A stretch of 37,648 nucleotides of DNA. Origin: JBAZMA01 sp041649995. GTDB lineage: Bacteria > Omnitrophota > Gorgyraeia > Velamenicoccales > Velamenicoccaceae. Positions 21,925-30,585 of this stretch are shown one piece after another (the first letter of the stretch is position 1; every line of letters begins with the position of its first letter). Below the pieces are notes generated by a model. It was not told where the DNA came from. It did not search any database and saw only the letters and a program-made list of their open reading frames with translations. The DNA lies in assembly GCA_041649995.1 (NCBI GenBank), contig JBAZMA010000014.1:1-37648 (forward strand), given 5' to 3'. Made by a program: the position numbers and the translations under genes.

Positions 21925-23430
21925 ATGGAAAAGCCGAGAATTCCCTGCTGTTCTTCTTTTTCCGTTTTGAGCGTATGTTTTGCCTGCGGGATAGGCCTGT
22001 CGGCCTTCCTGGGGCTAGGTCCTGTTTTGTCCGGATGCCTGTCTTTGGCCGCGGGCGTGCTTTGCGCCGCGACGCTTGGGCGGGCGCGGGCCTTTGTCTT
22101 CTGTTTGTTATTCTGGGCGCTGGCCTTAGGAAGCCACGCGGGGGCGGTGCGGTCGCAGAAGGATTACCGCGGGACCGGTTTTTTTGCCGCCGGCAGCGCG
22201 AGGATCAAGGGTGTTCTTGCCAGTGACCCCTTCGAAGAGGGGCAGAAGGGCTTTCTTTTGAAAACCTCCGCGCTTTGTCAGGGAGGCCGTTGTGTTCCTG
22301 TTCACGGAAAGCTCTGGGTTAAGGCGAAAAAGTCCGTGCTTTTTTGCGCTCAAAACTTTTCCTACGGCGACAAGCTGGATATTTCAGGGTCCCTGACGCC
22401 TCCCAACTCGTTTTATGAACGCTTTTTGTCTTCCCGCGGGGCCATGGCCATTCTTTACGCGCGAGAGATCAAGAAGGAGGGCTGGGACAAAAGTCTGGCC
22501 CTGGGCCGTTACGCCTTTTTTCTGCGGCGCGTTTTGGCTTCATCCCTCAGGCGGCATCATGGGGAAGCCGCTGCTTCGGTGCTTGAAGCGATGCTGTTGG
22601 GCTTAAAGAGCCGTATGCCCAAAGATGTCAAGGGGCAGGCCATCAGGGCCGGAACGTGGCATATTTTTGTCGTGAGCGGAAGCCATGTGGGGGTCGTGGC
22701 TTTTATCGCTTCCCTGTGTTTCAAGGTCCTGCGTGTGAGAGGCCGCCGAAGACTGGGGCTCGTCCTTGTCTGTGTGTGGCTGTATTGCCTGATTTGCGGT
22801 TCTTCCGCGCCTGTCCTGCGGGCCACGATCATGGTTACGTTCTTTCTATTTTCATTCTTTTGGCAAAGAAATCCTCTGTATCTTCACAATCTCTCCCTGG
22901 CCGCACTGACGATCCTCATTTTGGACCCCGCCGCTCTTTTTTCCGTCGGATTTCAATTATCATTCTTGAGCGTTTTTTTCATCGCCTGGCTATATCCGCG
23001 TCTGGATTTCTCCCATTTTTTCAAAAGGCACAGGTCCATCCCTTCGTTCTTGAGGATTCCCTGTTTGTTCATGGCCAGGGGGTTCGGCGTTTCTCTTTGC
23101 GCGTGGCTGGGAACAGCCCCTTTATTCGCCTGTGTGTTCGGTCATATCTCCCTCTCGGCCCTGGCCGCCAATATCGCGATCCTTCCTTTGTCCGGTGTGA
23201 TTATGGCCTCGGGGTTCGCTTATTTGTGCCTGGCCTGGACGCCTTTGGCCGGCTGGCTCGCGCAGTCTGATGAAGGACTGCTGGTTGTTTTTCTGGCTGT
23301 GAACCGGTATTTCTCAGGCTTGAGAGGGGGCTATTTTTCAGGCCTGCGACTGCCTTTGGCAGCGGCCTGGGCCGCCTACGCCATCCTTGTCTTAGGTGTT
23401 TGGGCGCAGGCCCTCTTCAAGAAGAGGTAA
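21925..23430 (+). CDS. comEC: ComEC/Rec2-type DNA uptake channel, without beta-lactamase domain
   Basis: 501 residues. An N-terminal membrane pair and an OB-like domain (about 85-195; ARIKGVLASDPFE) are followed by the competence domain. GTWHIFVVSGSHVGVVAF corresponds to the diagnostic SGxHxxxxSGLH region, and PVLRATIM and SVGFQLSFLSVFFI are also typical. About ten membrane segments are present. Full-length ComEC usually adds a C-terminal metallo-beta-lactamase-like domain, for a total near 750 residues. Here the protein ends after the channel, so that nuclease domain is missing or encoded elsewhere. The genomic link to comEA supports a transformation role. Confidence 0.88.
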   Translation: MEKPRIPCCSSFSVLSVCFACGIGLSAFLGLGPVLSGCLSLAAGVLCAATLGRARAFVFCLLFWALALGSHAGAVRSQKDYRGTGFFAAGSARIKGVLASDPFEEGQKGFLLKTSALCQGGRCVPVHGKLWVKAKKSVLFCAQNFSYGDKLDISGSLTPPNSFYERFLSSRGAMAILYAREIKKEGWDKSLALGRYAFFLRRVLASSLRRHHGEAAASVLEAMLLGLKSRMPKDVKGQAIRAGTWHIFVVSGSHVGVVAFIASLCFKVLRVRGRRRLGLVLVCVWLYCLICGSSAPVLRATIMVTFFLFSFFWQRNPLYLHNLSLAALTILILDPAALFSVGFQLSFLSVFFIAWLYPRLDFSHFFKRHRSIPSFLRIPCLFMARGFGVSLCAWLGTAPLFACVFGHISLSALAANIAILPLSGVIMASGFAYLCLAWTPLAGWLAQSDEGLLVVFLAVNRYFSGLRGGYFSGLRLPLAAAWAAYAILVLGVWAQALFKKR

Positions 23431-23477
23431 ACAAAGCCGCCTGATAAAAAACTCCTCGCCTGCTCCGGTGAACCCGA

Positions 23478-23506
23478 TTGACATTTGGTGTTGTCTATGA
23501 TATAAA
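23478..23506 (+). promoter_or_regulatory. Promoter for tRNA-Thr
   Basis: Perfect -35 TTGACA (23478-23483), 17-bp spacer, -10 TATAAA (23501-23506). The start site would be near 23513, about 90 nt before the tRNA. Confidence 0.85.
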
Positions 23507-23605
23507 AAACTGTCATTCAAGAAGATGGGTTTCGAGTGGCGGCGATTTTAGGACAGAAGCATTGGCCTTTTGGTCATGGGCCGGGCAGGATTTTCAAGAA
23601 ATTTT

Positions 23606-23678
23606 GCCGATGTAGCTCAGTTGGTAGAGCAGCGCTTTCGTAAAGCGCGGGTCGGAGGTTCAATCCCTCTCATCGGCT
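23606..23678 (+). tRNA. tRNA-Thr (anticodon CGT)
   Basis: 73 nt. The acceptor stem is GCCGATG/CATCGGC with discriminator T. The anticodon arm is GCGCT-TTCGTAA-AGCGC, giving CGT. The T-arm is GGAGG-TTCAATC-CCTCT, with one G-T pair. CCA is not encoded. Unlike the other three tRNA genes here, no tail-copy repeats follow it. Confidence 0.96.
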
Positions 23679-23839
23679 TATTTTTAATGAATAGACGGAA
23701 AAGGGCCGGGCCCAAAGGGTTTTGCGTGGGCCTGTGCCTTGGTTTCAACAGGGTCCTTACGGTCATTCTTTTGAATAACCGGCGTTTCCCCGGGACAGGG
23801 GCGGGAGCGCTTTAGAGATTGGCAAGGAGCCAGGAAAGA

Positions 23840-23887
23840 ATGGTGGCGTTCCCTCTCTTATGGCGAGATTCCGCAACATCATACTGA
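23840..23887 (+). CDS. Possible 15-codon leader peptide overlapping the MFS start
   Basis: ATG 23840 is preceded by AGGAAAGA, a better ribosome site than the MFS gene itself has, and opens a frame that stops at 23887, 28 bases inside the MFS gene in another frame. It could couple translation by re-initiation. The evidence is only the ribosome-site placement. Confidence 0.25.
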   Translation: MVAFPLLWRDSATSY

Positions 23888-25122
23888 ACCGCAATTTTTC
23901 GATTCTTTGGCTGGCGCAGATCATCTCCCAGTTCGGCGACCGGCTGGGTCAAATGGCCCTGATCGCCCTGGTCTATCGTTATGCCCCCGGCTCCACGACC
24001 CAGATGGCCAAGATCATGGCTTTTACGATCATCCCCGTTTTTCTGGTCGGACCCGTGGCCGGCGTCTATGTGGACCGCTGGGACAGGCGCAGGACCATGT
24101 TCATTTGCGACCTATTGCGCGGCGCCCTGATCCTGTTGATCCCTTTCTGGCTGATCCGCCTGAATTCACTTGTCCCCATTTATGCCGTGGTTTTTGTCGC
24201 GTTCTCAATCGCCCGGTTTTATGTCCCCGCCAAAATGTCCATCATTCCCGACCTGGTCAAAACGGATGACCTGCTTCTGGCGAATTCTCTCGTCAATACA
24301 ACAGGAATGGTGGCGGCCATGTTTGGATTCGGCCTGGGCGGCATCCTCGTGGGGATCGTCGGGGCGGAAAGCGGATTTGTTTTTGACGCCGCCAGTTTCC
24401 TGATTTCAGGCAGCATGATTTTTTTCATGAGTTCCAGGATCATCCGCAGCGTCAAAAAAGAAAGTTTCGCGCAGGTAGGCAGGGAGATCGCCGAGGTCAT
24501 CCGGAAATCCGTTTTTCAGGAAATGAAGGAGGCCGTGGTTTTCCTCAGGAAAGATCCGCGCATGGGCTCCTGTTTCGGGATCCTGTTTCTTTTGTGGGCC
24601 GCCCTGGGCGCTGTTTATGTCGTTTCCATTGTTTTTGTCCAGGAGGCCTTTGCCTCCGTCACGAAAGAGCTGGGATTGCTCGTGGTCGCCCTCGGTCTGG
24701 GTCTGTTTTTCGGATCCCTGGCCTACGGCCGCCTGGGATACAGGAATCACAAGTTCCGTTCTATTTTCGTCTGCATTTTTATCGCCGGTATGATCCTGGC
24801 TTTTTTTGTCCTCGCCGTTTTGCACGTGCCTAACCTCTGGCTGGCCCTCGCCCTTGCTTTCACCCTGGGGCTCACCGTCGCTCCGATCATGGCGATCTCC
24901 AACACGATGATCCACGAGTTTACGGACAATTCCATGAGAGGAAAGATCTTCAGTTCCCTGGAAATCGTCGTCCATCTGGCCTTTCTGTTGAGCATGTTGA
25001 TCGCCGCGCCCCTGGCGGACCGCATCGGGCCGGTCAAGATCCTTCTTTCCGTCAGCGCCGTTTTGTCCGTCATCGGTTTAATAGGATTTTTGAAAACAAA
25101 TGGTCAAACTTCAGGAACATAA
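23860..25122 (+). CDS. MFS exporter (EntS/MFS_3-like)
   Basis: 420 residues and about twelve membrane helices with a central cytoplasmic loop (about 200-225). MFS motif A appears as GVYVDRWDRRRTM (about 67-79). The N-terminus FRNIILNRNFSILWLAQIISQFGDRL is typical of EntS-like drug or siderophore exporters. The substrate is unknown. The ATG lacks an adjacent ribosome site. The 3' end overlaps rnfC by 23 bp, which is unusual for an exporter and implies co-transcription with the Rnf genes. Confidence 0.85.
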   Translation: MARFRNIILNRNFSILWLAQIISQFGDRLGQMALIALVYRYAPGSTTQMAKIMAFTIIPVFLVGPVAGVYVDRWDRRRTMFICDLLRGALILLIPFWLIRLNSLVPIYAVVFVAFSIARFYVPAKMSIIPDLVKTDDLLLANSLVNTTGMVAAMFGFGLGGILVGIVGAESGFVFDAASFLISGSMIFFMSSRIIRSVKKESFAQVGREIAEVIRKSVFQEMKEAVVFLRKDPRMGSCFGILFLLWAALGAVYVVSIVFVQEAFASVTKELGLLVVALGLGLFFGSLAYGRLGYRNHKFRSIFVCIFIAGMILAFFVLAVLHVPNLWLALALAFTLGLTVAPIMAISNTMIHEFTDNSMRGKIFSSLEIVVHLAFLLSMLIAAPLADRIGPVKILLSVSAVLSVIGLIGFLKTNGQTSGT

Positions 25123-26392
25123 AGAGAGGACGGAACACAAACCGATTGAGCGCGCCGCCCTTCCGGGCCGCGTGGTCGTTCCGCTCCTTCAGCATTTAGG
25201 CAAACCGCTCGACCATGTCCTCGTGAAGGCCCAGGACTTGGTGAAGCGTGGCCAATGCCTTGCGACTTCGGACAAGGGCCTTTTTTCTCCGGTGCACGCC
25301 TCCATTTCCGGCCGCGTCAAACAGATCGCGGATTTTCCGCATCCTGTGTCCGGATTTTGCCGGGCCATTGAGATCGAAGGGGACGGCAGGGACGAGGGGA
25401 TAGAGGGCGCGCCCCGTTCGCAGGAGGAACTCGAGGCCTTAACGCCTCAGGCGCTGCGTGAGATTATTTTTGAATCGGGCGTTGTGGGTCTGGGCGGGGC
25501 GACGTTTCCGGCGCATATCAAATTAACGCCGCCGGGGCCTATCAACGATCTTATTTTGAACGGCGCCGAGTGCGAGCCGTATTTGACCGCCGACGACAGG
25601 CTTATGGTTGAAAAGAGCGGCCCGATCGGCCAGGCGATCCAGCTTGTTGTCCGGATCCTCGCTCCGAAAAACGTTACTGTCGCCATCGAGGACAACAAGC
25701 CGGAGGCGATCCGCGTCATGGGCGAGATGGCCCTTTCCCGGGGATGGAAGCTCGTCGTGCTCAAGACCGCCTATCCTCAGGGAGGGGAAAAGCAGATCAT
25801 CAAATCCTGTCTGGGCAGGGAAGTGCCTTCAGGGAAACTTCCTTTTGACATCGGCGTGGTCGTTCATAACGTCGGCACGATGCACGCGATTTATGAGGCC
25901 GTGGTTTTGCGCAAGCCCCTTTACGAGCGGGTGATGACGGTCACGGGGTCCTGTCTGCAGAACCCCAAAAACCTTCTGGCGCGCGTGGGAACACCCGTGC
26001 AGGACCTTCTGGATCAATGCGGCCCCTTGTTAAAAGAGCCGCAAAAGATCGTCATGGGCGGCCCCATGATGGGAATCGCTCAATTTACCCTCCAGACGCC
26101 TGTGGTTAAGGCGACCAGCGGCATTCTGGTCCTGGATCAGGCCGAGGCCCATGAAGAAGACGAATCGTTTTGCGTGCGTTGCGGGGAGTGCCTGGAAAAC
26201 TGTCCGATGGGGCTTAATCCCGGCGCCATTTCCCTGGCCCTGGCCAAAGACCGGCTGGACCTGGCGGAGAGCTACGGCATTATGGATTGTATGGAATGCG
26301 GTTTGTGCGCGTATGTGTGTCCGGGCAGAAGAAACATTGTCCAGGCCATCAAGGCGGCCAAAATTAAAATAAGGAAACGCCGTGCAAAATAA
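25100..26392 (+). CDS. rnfC: Rnf complex subunit RnfC
   Basis: 430 residues. The peripheral subunit has an N-terminal lipoyl-like barrel (LFSPVHASISGRVKQI, about 61-76), a nucleotide/FMN site (GLGGATFPAH, 130-139; NGAECEPYLTAD), a SLBB-type region and two 4Fe-4S motifs, C358-C361-C364-C368 and C397-C400-C403-C407. It takes electrons to or from NAD. It is the first gene of rnfCGDEAB and starts inside the MFS gene. Confidence 0.96.
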   Translation: MVKLQEHKERTEHKPIERAALPGRVVVPLLQHLGKPLDHVLVKAQDLVKRGQCLATSDKGLFSPVHASISGRVKQIADFPHPVSGFCRAIEIEGDGRDEGIEGAPRSQEELEALTPQALREIIFESGVVGLGGATFPAHIKLTPPGPINDLILNGAECEPYLTADDRLMVEKSGPIGQAIQLVVRILAPKNVTVAIEDNKPEAIRVMGEMALSRGWKLVVLKTAYPQGGEKQIIKSCLGREVPSGKLPFDIGVVVHNVGTMHAIYEAVVLRKPLYERVMTVTGSCLQNPKNLLARVGTPVQDLLDQCGPLLKEPQKIVMGGPMMGIAQFTLQTPVVKATSGILVLDQAEAHEEDESFCVRCGECLENCPMGLNPGAISLALAKDRLDLAESYGIMDCMECGLCAYVCPGRRNIVQAIKAAKIKIRKRRAK

Positions 26393-26975
26393 CACGTTGA
26401 AATTCGCCGCGACCCTTTTGATCATTTGTCTGGCGGCCTCCGGCCTTCTCAGCGTTGTGCATCGCTGGACCTATCCAAAAATTATGGAACAGGCCCGCGC
26501 GGAAGAGGCCCAGAGTTTAAAAGACGTTTTTCCCGAGGCGACGGAATTTGAACCCGTCCGGCAGGGGCAGGAGGTTTTGTATTACAAAGCCTTGGGCGCG
26601 GGCAAGGTCCTGGGTTATGCCTTTACGGCATCGCGGCGCGGCTATGCCAGCGAGATCGTGACCATGGCCGGCATGGACGCTCAAGGGGTGATTCAGAAGA
26701 TCAAGATCCTTTCGCAGAATGAGACACCCGGCCTGGGAACGCGTATCATCGAAGTCGTGCAAAAAGAAACATTATGGGACGTGCTTTTGAAGAAGGCGAG
26801 ACTGAAAGAGAAGCCTGAGCCCTGGTTTCAGGCGCAGTTTTCCGGCAAGCGCTATGACGCCCTGGAGGGATCGGTGGACACGATCACGGGCGCCACCATC
26901 ACGTCGAAGGCCGTGCTGGATTCCATTGTTGAAAAAGCCGGAGAAGTCATGGAGATGATCCGCGATGGCCGATAA
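26382..26975 (+). CDS. rnfG: Rnf complex subunit RnfG (covalent FMN)
   Basis: 197 residues from GTG 26382, overlapping rnfC by 11 bp. One N-terminal membrane helix (about 7-26) anchors a periplasmic FMN-binding domain. The flavinylation motif is TGATIT at 169-174, with Thr174 the expected phosphoester-linked FMN acceptor modified by an ApbE enzyme (not in this window). The sequence QNETPGLGTRI, typical of RnfG/NqrC, is at 112-122. It carries electrons between RnfB/RnfA/RnfE and RnfD. Confidence 0.95.
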   Translation: MQNNTLKFAATLLIICLAASGLLSVVHRWTYPKIMEQARAEEAQSLKDVFPEATEFEPVRQGQEVLYYKALGAGKVLGYAFTASRRGYASEIVTMAGMDAQGVIQKIKILSQNETPGLGTRIIEVVQKETLWDVLLKKARLKEKPEPWFQAQFSGKRYDALEGSVDTITGATITSKAVLDSIVEKAGEVMEMIRDGR

Positions 26976-27918
26976 ACTGGTTGTTTCGACGTCCCCACAT
27001 TTCCAGAAACCGGGTTCCACGGCCGGTATCATGTGGACCGTCAATGTCGCCCTGTTGCCGGCGGGTGTGGCCGGTGTCGTTATTTTCGGTTTTTCCTCTT
27101 TTTGGCTGATGGCGACAGCGATCGCTTTCGCCGTCGTCTGCGAGGCGTTGATCCAGAAGGGCCGAGGCCAGAAGGTCACGATTTCCGACGGAAGCGCCTT
27201 TATGACCGGTCTTCTTTTGGCTTTTAACCTGCCGCCGCATTGTCCGTTATGGGTGGCGGCGGTGGGAAGCATTTTTGCCATTGCCATCGCCAAGCAGGCC
27301 TTCGGCGGCCTGGGCCGCAATATCTTCAATCCGGCTCTGGCGGCGCGCGCTTTTCTTATGGCGGCCTGGCCCCAGCACCTGACGGTCTTTACCAAACCTT
27401 TTGTCTATGACGCCGTGACATCCGCCACGCCTCTTCATTTGCTTAAAGAAGGAAAGGCCGCGGATCTGGCGGACATGGGGCTAGAATACTGGGATCTTCT
27501 GGTGGGCAATCGCGGGGGATCCCTGGGCGAGGTGTGCGTCCTCGTCCTTGTCCTGGGAGGTTTGTATCTTTTATGGAAAGGCGTCATCTCCTGGCACACT
27601 CCAGGCAGCTTTGTCGGGACTGTGGCTCTTTTGACCTGGGTCTTCGGCTCCAGACAGGGATTTTTCCAGGGGGACTGGCTGTTCCATATTTTGTCCGGCG
27701 GCCTGGCCTTGGGCGCGATCTATATGGCCACGGATTACGTGACTTCTCCGATCACGAAAAAAGGCCAGATGGTCTTCGGAGCCGGCTGCGGGGTCCTGAC
27801 GGTCGTTATCCGGTTGTGGGGAGGGTATCCCGAGGGTGTTTGTTACGCCATCCTTTTCATGAACGGCCTGGTGCCCCTGATTGACCGCTTTATGAAACCC
27901 AGACGGTATGGCGTATAG
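26965..27918 (+). CDS. rnfD: Rnf complex subunit RnfD (covalent FMN, ion pathway)
   Basis: 317 residues with about nine or ten membrane helices. ISDGSAFMTGLLLAFNLPP and GRNIFNPALAARAFL are family signatures. The flavinylation site is SATPL at 153-157, with Thr155 the FMN acceptor. RnfD and RnfG carry the covalent flavins and RnfD is thought to help form the ion path (Na+ or H+). It overlaps rnfG by 11 bp. The order here is C-G-D, whereas C-D-G is more usual. Confidence 0.96.
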   Translation: MADKLVVSTSPHFQKPGSTAGIMWTVNVALLPAGVAGVVIFGFSSFWLMATAIAFAVVCEALIQKGRGQKVTISDGSAFMTGLLLAFNLPPHCPLWVAAVGSIFAIAIAKQAFGGLGRNIFNPALAARAFLMAAWPQHLTVFTKPFVYDAVTSATPLHLLKEGKAADLADMGLEYWDLLVGNRGGSLGEVCVLVLVLGGLYLLWKGVISWHTPGSFVGTVALLTWVFGSRQGFFQGDWLFHILSGGLALGAIYMATDYVTSPITKKGQMVFGAGCGVLTVVIRLWGGYPEGVCYAILFMNGLVPLIDRFMKPRRYGV

Positions 27919-27941
27919 AGAAGGCATGGACGGTTGAGCTG

Positions 27942-28535
27942 ATGAAAAAACTGTGGCGGGAATTATGGAAGGGCGTTTTTAGCGAGAATCCGATTTTTTT
28001 CATCGTGCTGGGCCTTTGCCCCGCGCTGGCTGTTTCCACGTCTTTGCAGAACGCTGTGGGCATGGGGCTGGCGGCGACCTTTGTCCTTGTCTGTTCCAAT
28101 ATCCTCATTTCGTCCATCCGCAATTTTATTCCGGACAAGATCCGCATTCCCTGCTATATCGTGGTGATCGCTTCCTTTGTCGTCATCGTTGAGATGGTCA
28201 TGAAAGCTTACGCCCCGGCCTTGAACCGTTCCCTGGGCGTTTACGTCCCCCTGATCGTCGTCAATTGCATTATTCTCGGCCGCGCGGAGGCCTTTGCTTC
28301 GAAAAACCCCGTGCTTTTGTCTTTGGCCGACGGTATCGGCATGGGCGCGGGTTTTACGTTCGCCTTGGTCGTTATTTCATTCATCCGGGAATTTCTGGGC
28401 AGCGGAAAGCTGGCCGGTTATACCGTGATTCCCGGGTTTGAGCCCGCGCTTGTCCTGGCTTTGGCGCCCGGCGCGCTTTTGATCCTGGGGCTTCTTATGG
28501 GAGGGATCCAGTGGGTAAAATCCTTGCGATCGTAA
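27942..28535 (+). CDS. rnfE: Rnf complex subunit RnfE
   Basis: 197 residues with six membrane helices. The N-terminal KGVFSENPIFFIVLGLCPALAVS contains the conserved Cys (LGLCP) that, with its counterpart in RnfA, coordinates an intramembrane Fe-S centre. LGVYVPLIVVNCIILGRAEAFAS holds the second Cys (VNC). RnfE is the homologue of NqrD. It lies 23 bp after rnfD. Confidence 0.96.
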   Translation: MKKLWRELWKGVFSENPIFFIVLGLCPALAVSTSLQNAVGMGLAATFVLVCSNILISSIRNFIPDKIRIPCYIVVIASFVVIVEMVMKAYAPALNRSLGVYVPLIVVNCIILGRAEAFASKNPVLLSLADGIGMGAGFTFALVVISFIREFLGSGKLAGYTVIPGFEPALVLALAPGALLILGLLMGGIQWVKSLRS

Positions 28536-29113
28536 TCAGCAATCTCCTGATCAATAACTATATCCTTTTCCGGTTTATGGGCCTGTGCCCGTTTTTCGGC
28601 GTCTCCAAACAGACCAAACCCGCCCTGAGCATGGGGCTTGCCGTTATCTTCGTCCTTATGGTCTCAGGCGTCTTTACCTGGGCGGCCTATCAATACCTGC
28701 TTTTGCCTTTCGGTATCGAGTACATGAGGACGGTTGTTTTTATCCTGATCATCGCGGCTTCCGTTCAGTTCATCGAAATGGTGATCCTGAAGATGTCGCC
28801 GTCGCTTTACAAATCCCTGGGCATTTACCTGACCCTCATCACGACAAATTGCGTTGTGTTGGGAGTGACCGTCCTGAACACGGAAGATTTTTTTTCGGCC
28901 GGCAAGGCCATCTCAGGCAGTTTCTTTTACGCGGCCCTTCAGGCTTTAAGCGCGGGCCTTGGCTTCACGTTTGTCCTGCTGTTGATGTCCGGGATCCGCG
29001 AGCGCCTGGAACTGGCCGATGTCCCTGAATCCATGGAAGGCATTCCCATCGCGTTCATCATCGCTTCGCTGATGAGCTTGTCATTCATGGGTTTTATCGG
29101 AATAAAAATATAA
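28511..29113 (+). CDS. rnfA: Rnf complex subunit RnfA
   Basis: 200 residues from GTG 28511, overlapping rnfE by 25 bp. It has six membrane helices. NNYILFRFMGLCPFFGVSK and LGIYLTLITTNCVVLGV carry the two conserved Cys (LCP, TNC), which mirror those in RnfE; the two subunits are inverted homologues that share an intramembrane iron-sulfur site. It is homologous to NqrE. Confidence 0.96.
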   Translation: MGKILAIVISNLLINNYILFRFMGLCPFFGVSKQTKPALSMGLAVIFVLMVSGVFTWAAYQYLLLPFGIEYMRTVVFILIIAASVQFIEMVILKMSPSLYKSLGIYLTLITTNCVVLGVTVLNTEDFFSAGKAISGSFFYAALQALSAGLGFTFVLLLMSGIRERLELADVPESMEGIPIAFIIASLMSLSFMGFIGIKI

Positions 29114-29139
29114 GAAGAAATTAACGTTTTCCTACAATT

Positions 29140-29976
29140 ATGAATATCATTCTTTCTTCTATCCTGACGTTATGCGGGCTGGGGGTTTTTTTCGGCGTTG
29201 TTCTCGCCTACGCGGCCAAAAAGTTTTCTGTGCCGGCAGACCCGGCTATCGAGCGCATCCTGGCGTATCTGCCGGGCGCAAACTGCGGTTCCTGCGGAAA
29301 GGCGGGTTGCCGCGGTTTTGCCCAGGCGCTATTGAGCGGAGAACTGGATCTGCGTTCCTGCTCTGTCATGGCCGAGGAGAACCGTAAGAATATTGCCGAG
29401 ATTCTCGGGCTCAAGCTGACGGAAGCCGAAAAGAAAGTTTCCAGTCTTCATTGCTGCGGGGGAAACCACGCCAAAGACAGGTTTATCTACGAGGGGATCA
29501 AGGATTGTCTGGCGGCGAATCTTGTTTTGGGCGGCCAGAAGGAATGCCGGTACGGCTGTCTGACTTTCGGGACTTGCGTGAAGGCCTGTCCCTTTGACGC
29601 CATCGTCATGACCGGCCAGGGGCATCCCAAAGTCATCGAGGACAAATGCACGGCCTGCGGCATCTGCGTCAATGTGTGTCCCAAGGGGCTTTATTCGCTG
29701 ATCCCTTTTGAGATCAGCCGCGCGCGCCTTTCTGTGGCCTGCTCCTCCAGGGATAACGGAAAAGTCGTTCTGACGGTCTGCGGGGTGGGATGTATCGCCT
29801 GCCGCAAGTGTGAAAAGGCCTGTCCGCACGGCGCGATGAAGGTGGTCGATAATCTGGCGCTCATTGATTATTCGATTTGCAGCGGGTGTCTGGAATGCGC
29901 CCGGGTCTGCCCGACAAAAGTCATCAAGGTCAGGGGCATCGACTCTTCCACGTCTAAGGGGGAAACTAAAAAATGA
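29140..29976 (+). CDS. rnfB: Rnf complex subunit RnfB (ferredoxin-accepting)
   Basis: 278 residues. A membrane anchor (about 5-25) is followed by the four-Cys Fe-S domain (C49, C52, C57, C74; NCGSCGKAGC) and further Cys sets at 136/140/146/150, 170/173/176/180, 218/221/224/228 and 247/250/253/257, so up to five 4Fe-4S clusters. It accepts electrons from reduced ferredoxin, which separates Rnf from Nqr. It completes the six-subunit set and overlaps purN by four bases. Confidence 0.96.
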   Translation: MNIILSSILTLCGLGVFFGVVLAYAAKKFSVPADPAIERILAYLPGANCGSCGKAGCRGFAQALLSGELDLRSCSVMAEENRKNIAEILGLKLTEAEKKVSSLHCCGGNHAKDRFIYEGIKDCLAANLVLGGQKECRYGCLTFGTCVKACPFDAIVMTGQGHPKVIEDKCTACGICVNVCPKGLYSLIPFEISRARLSVACSSRDNGKVVLTVCGVGCIACRKCEKACPHGAMKVVDNLALIDYSICSGCLECARVCPTKVIKVRGIDSSTSKGETKK

Positions 29977-30575
29977 AGAAAATCGCTGTTTTTGTTTCCG
30001 GACGGGGCACGAACCTTGGGGCTATTATTGCCAGCATCCGCGCGGGGAAATTGAAGGCCGAGCTGGCGCTGGTTGTCAGCGACCGTAAGAAAGCGCCCGC
30101 GCTCGCGAAGGCCGCTGCCGCCGGATTCAAAACATTGTTTTTGGATCCGCGCGCGTTTTCCAAGCGGCAGGAGTATGAGGCGCAGCTTATCCGCCATCTC
30201 AGAAAAGAGAAAGTGGATCTTATCATTCTGGCCGGGTTCATGAGGATCCTGACGCCTTTTTTTGTCAAGAAATACAAGAACCGCATCCTGAATATTCACC
30301 CGGCGCTTCTGCCCGCTTTCCCAGGGGGCTGCGCCATCAAAGATGCCTACCGGTACGGGGCCGGGGTGACCGGCGTTACTGTCCATTTTGTGGATGAACA
30401 GGTGGACCACGGCCCTATCATTATGCAGGAAGCCTTATCTGTGCGGGATTCTGAAACGATGGAAGAACTGGAACGCAGGATCCATGAGGTGGAGCACAGG
30501 CTCTATTCGCGGGCTATCGCCAAAGTGCTTTCGGGCGGGATTTCCGTCAAAGGCCGCAGAGTGGTCTCCGCGTAA
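29973..30575 (+). CDS. purN: Phosphoribosylglycinamide formyltransferase (GAR transformylase)
   Basis: 200 residues. It transfers formyl from 10-formyl-tetrahydrofolate to GAR in purine synthesis. The phosphate loop is SGRGTNL (9-15); catalytic residues N107 and H109 lie in NIHPALLPAFPG, and D145 in EQVDHGPI. The segment ILAGFMRIL is also typical. The ATG overlaps the rnfB stop (ATGA), an unexpected coupling of purine synthesis to the Rnf operon. It ends 10 bp from a convergent lipoprotein gene. Confidence 0.95.
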   Translation: MKKIAVFVSGRGTNLGAIIASIRAGKLKAELALVVSDRKKAPALAKAAAAGFKTLFLDPRAFSKRQEYEAQLIRHLRKEKVDLIILAGFMRILTPFFVKKYKNRILNIHPALLPAFPGGCAIKDAYRYGAGVTGVTVHFVDEQVDHGPIIMQEALSVRDSETMEELERRIHEVEHRLYSRAIAKVLSGGISVKGRRVVSA

Positions 30576-30585
30576 TCCTTTCCTT

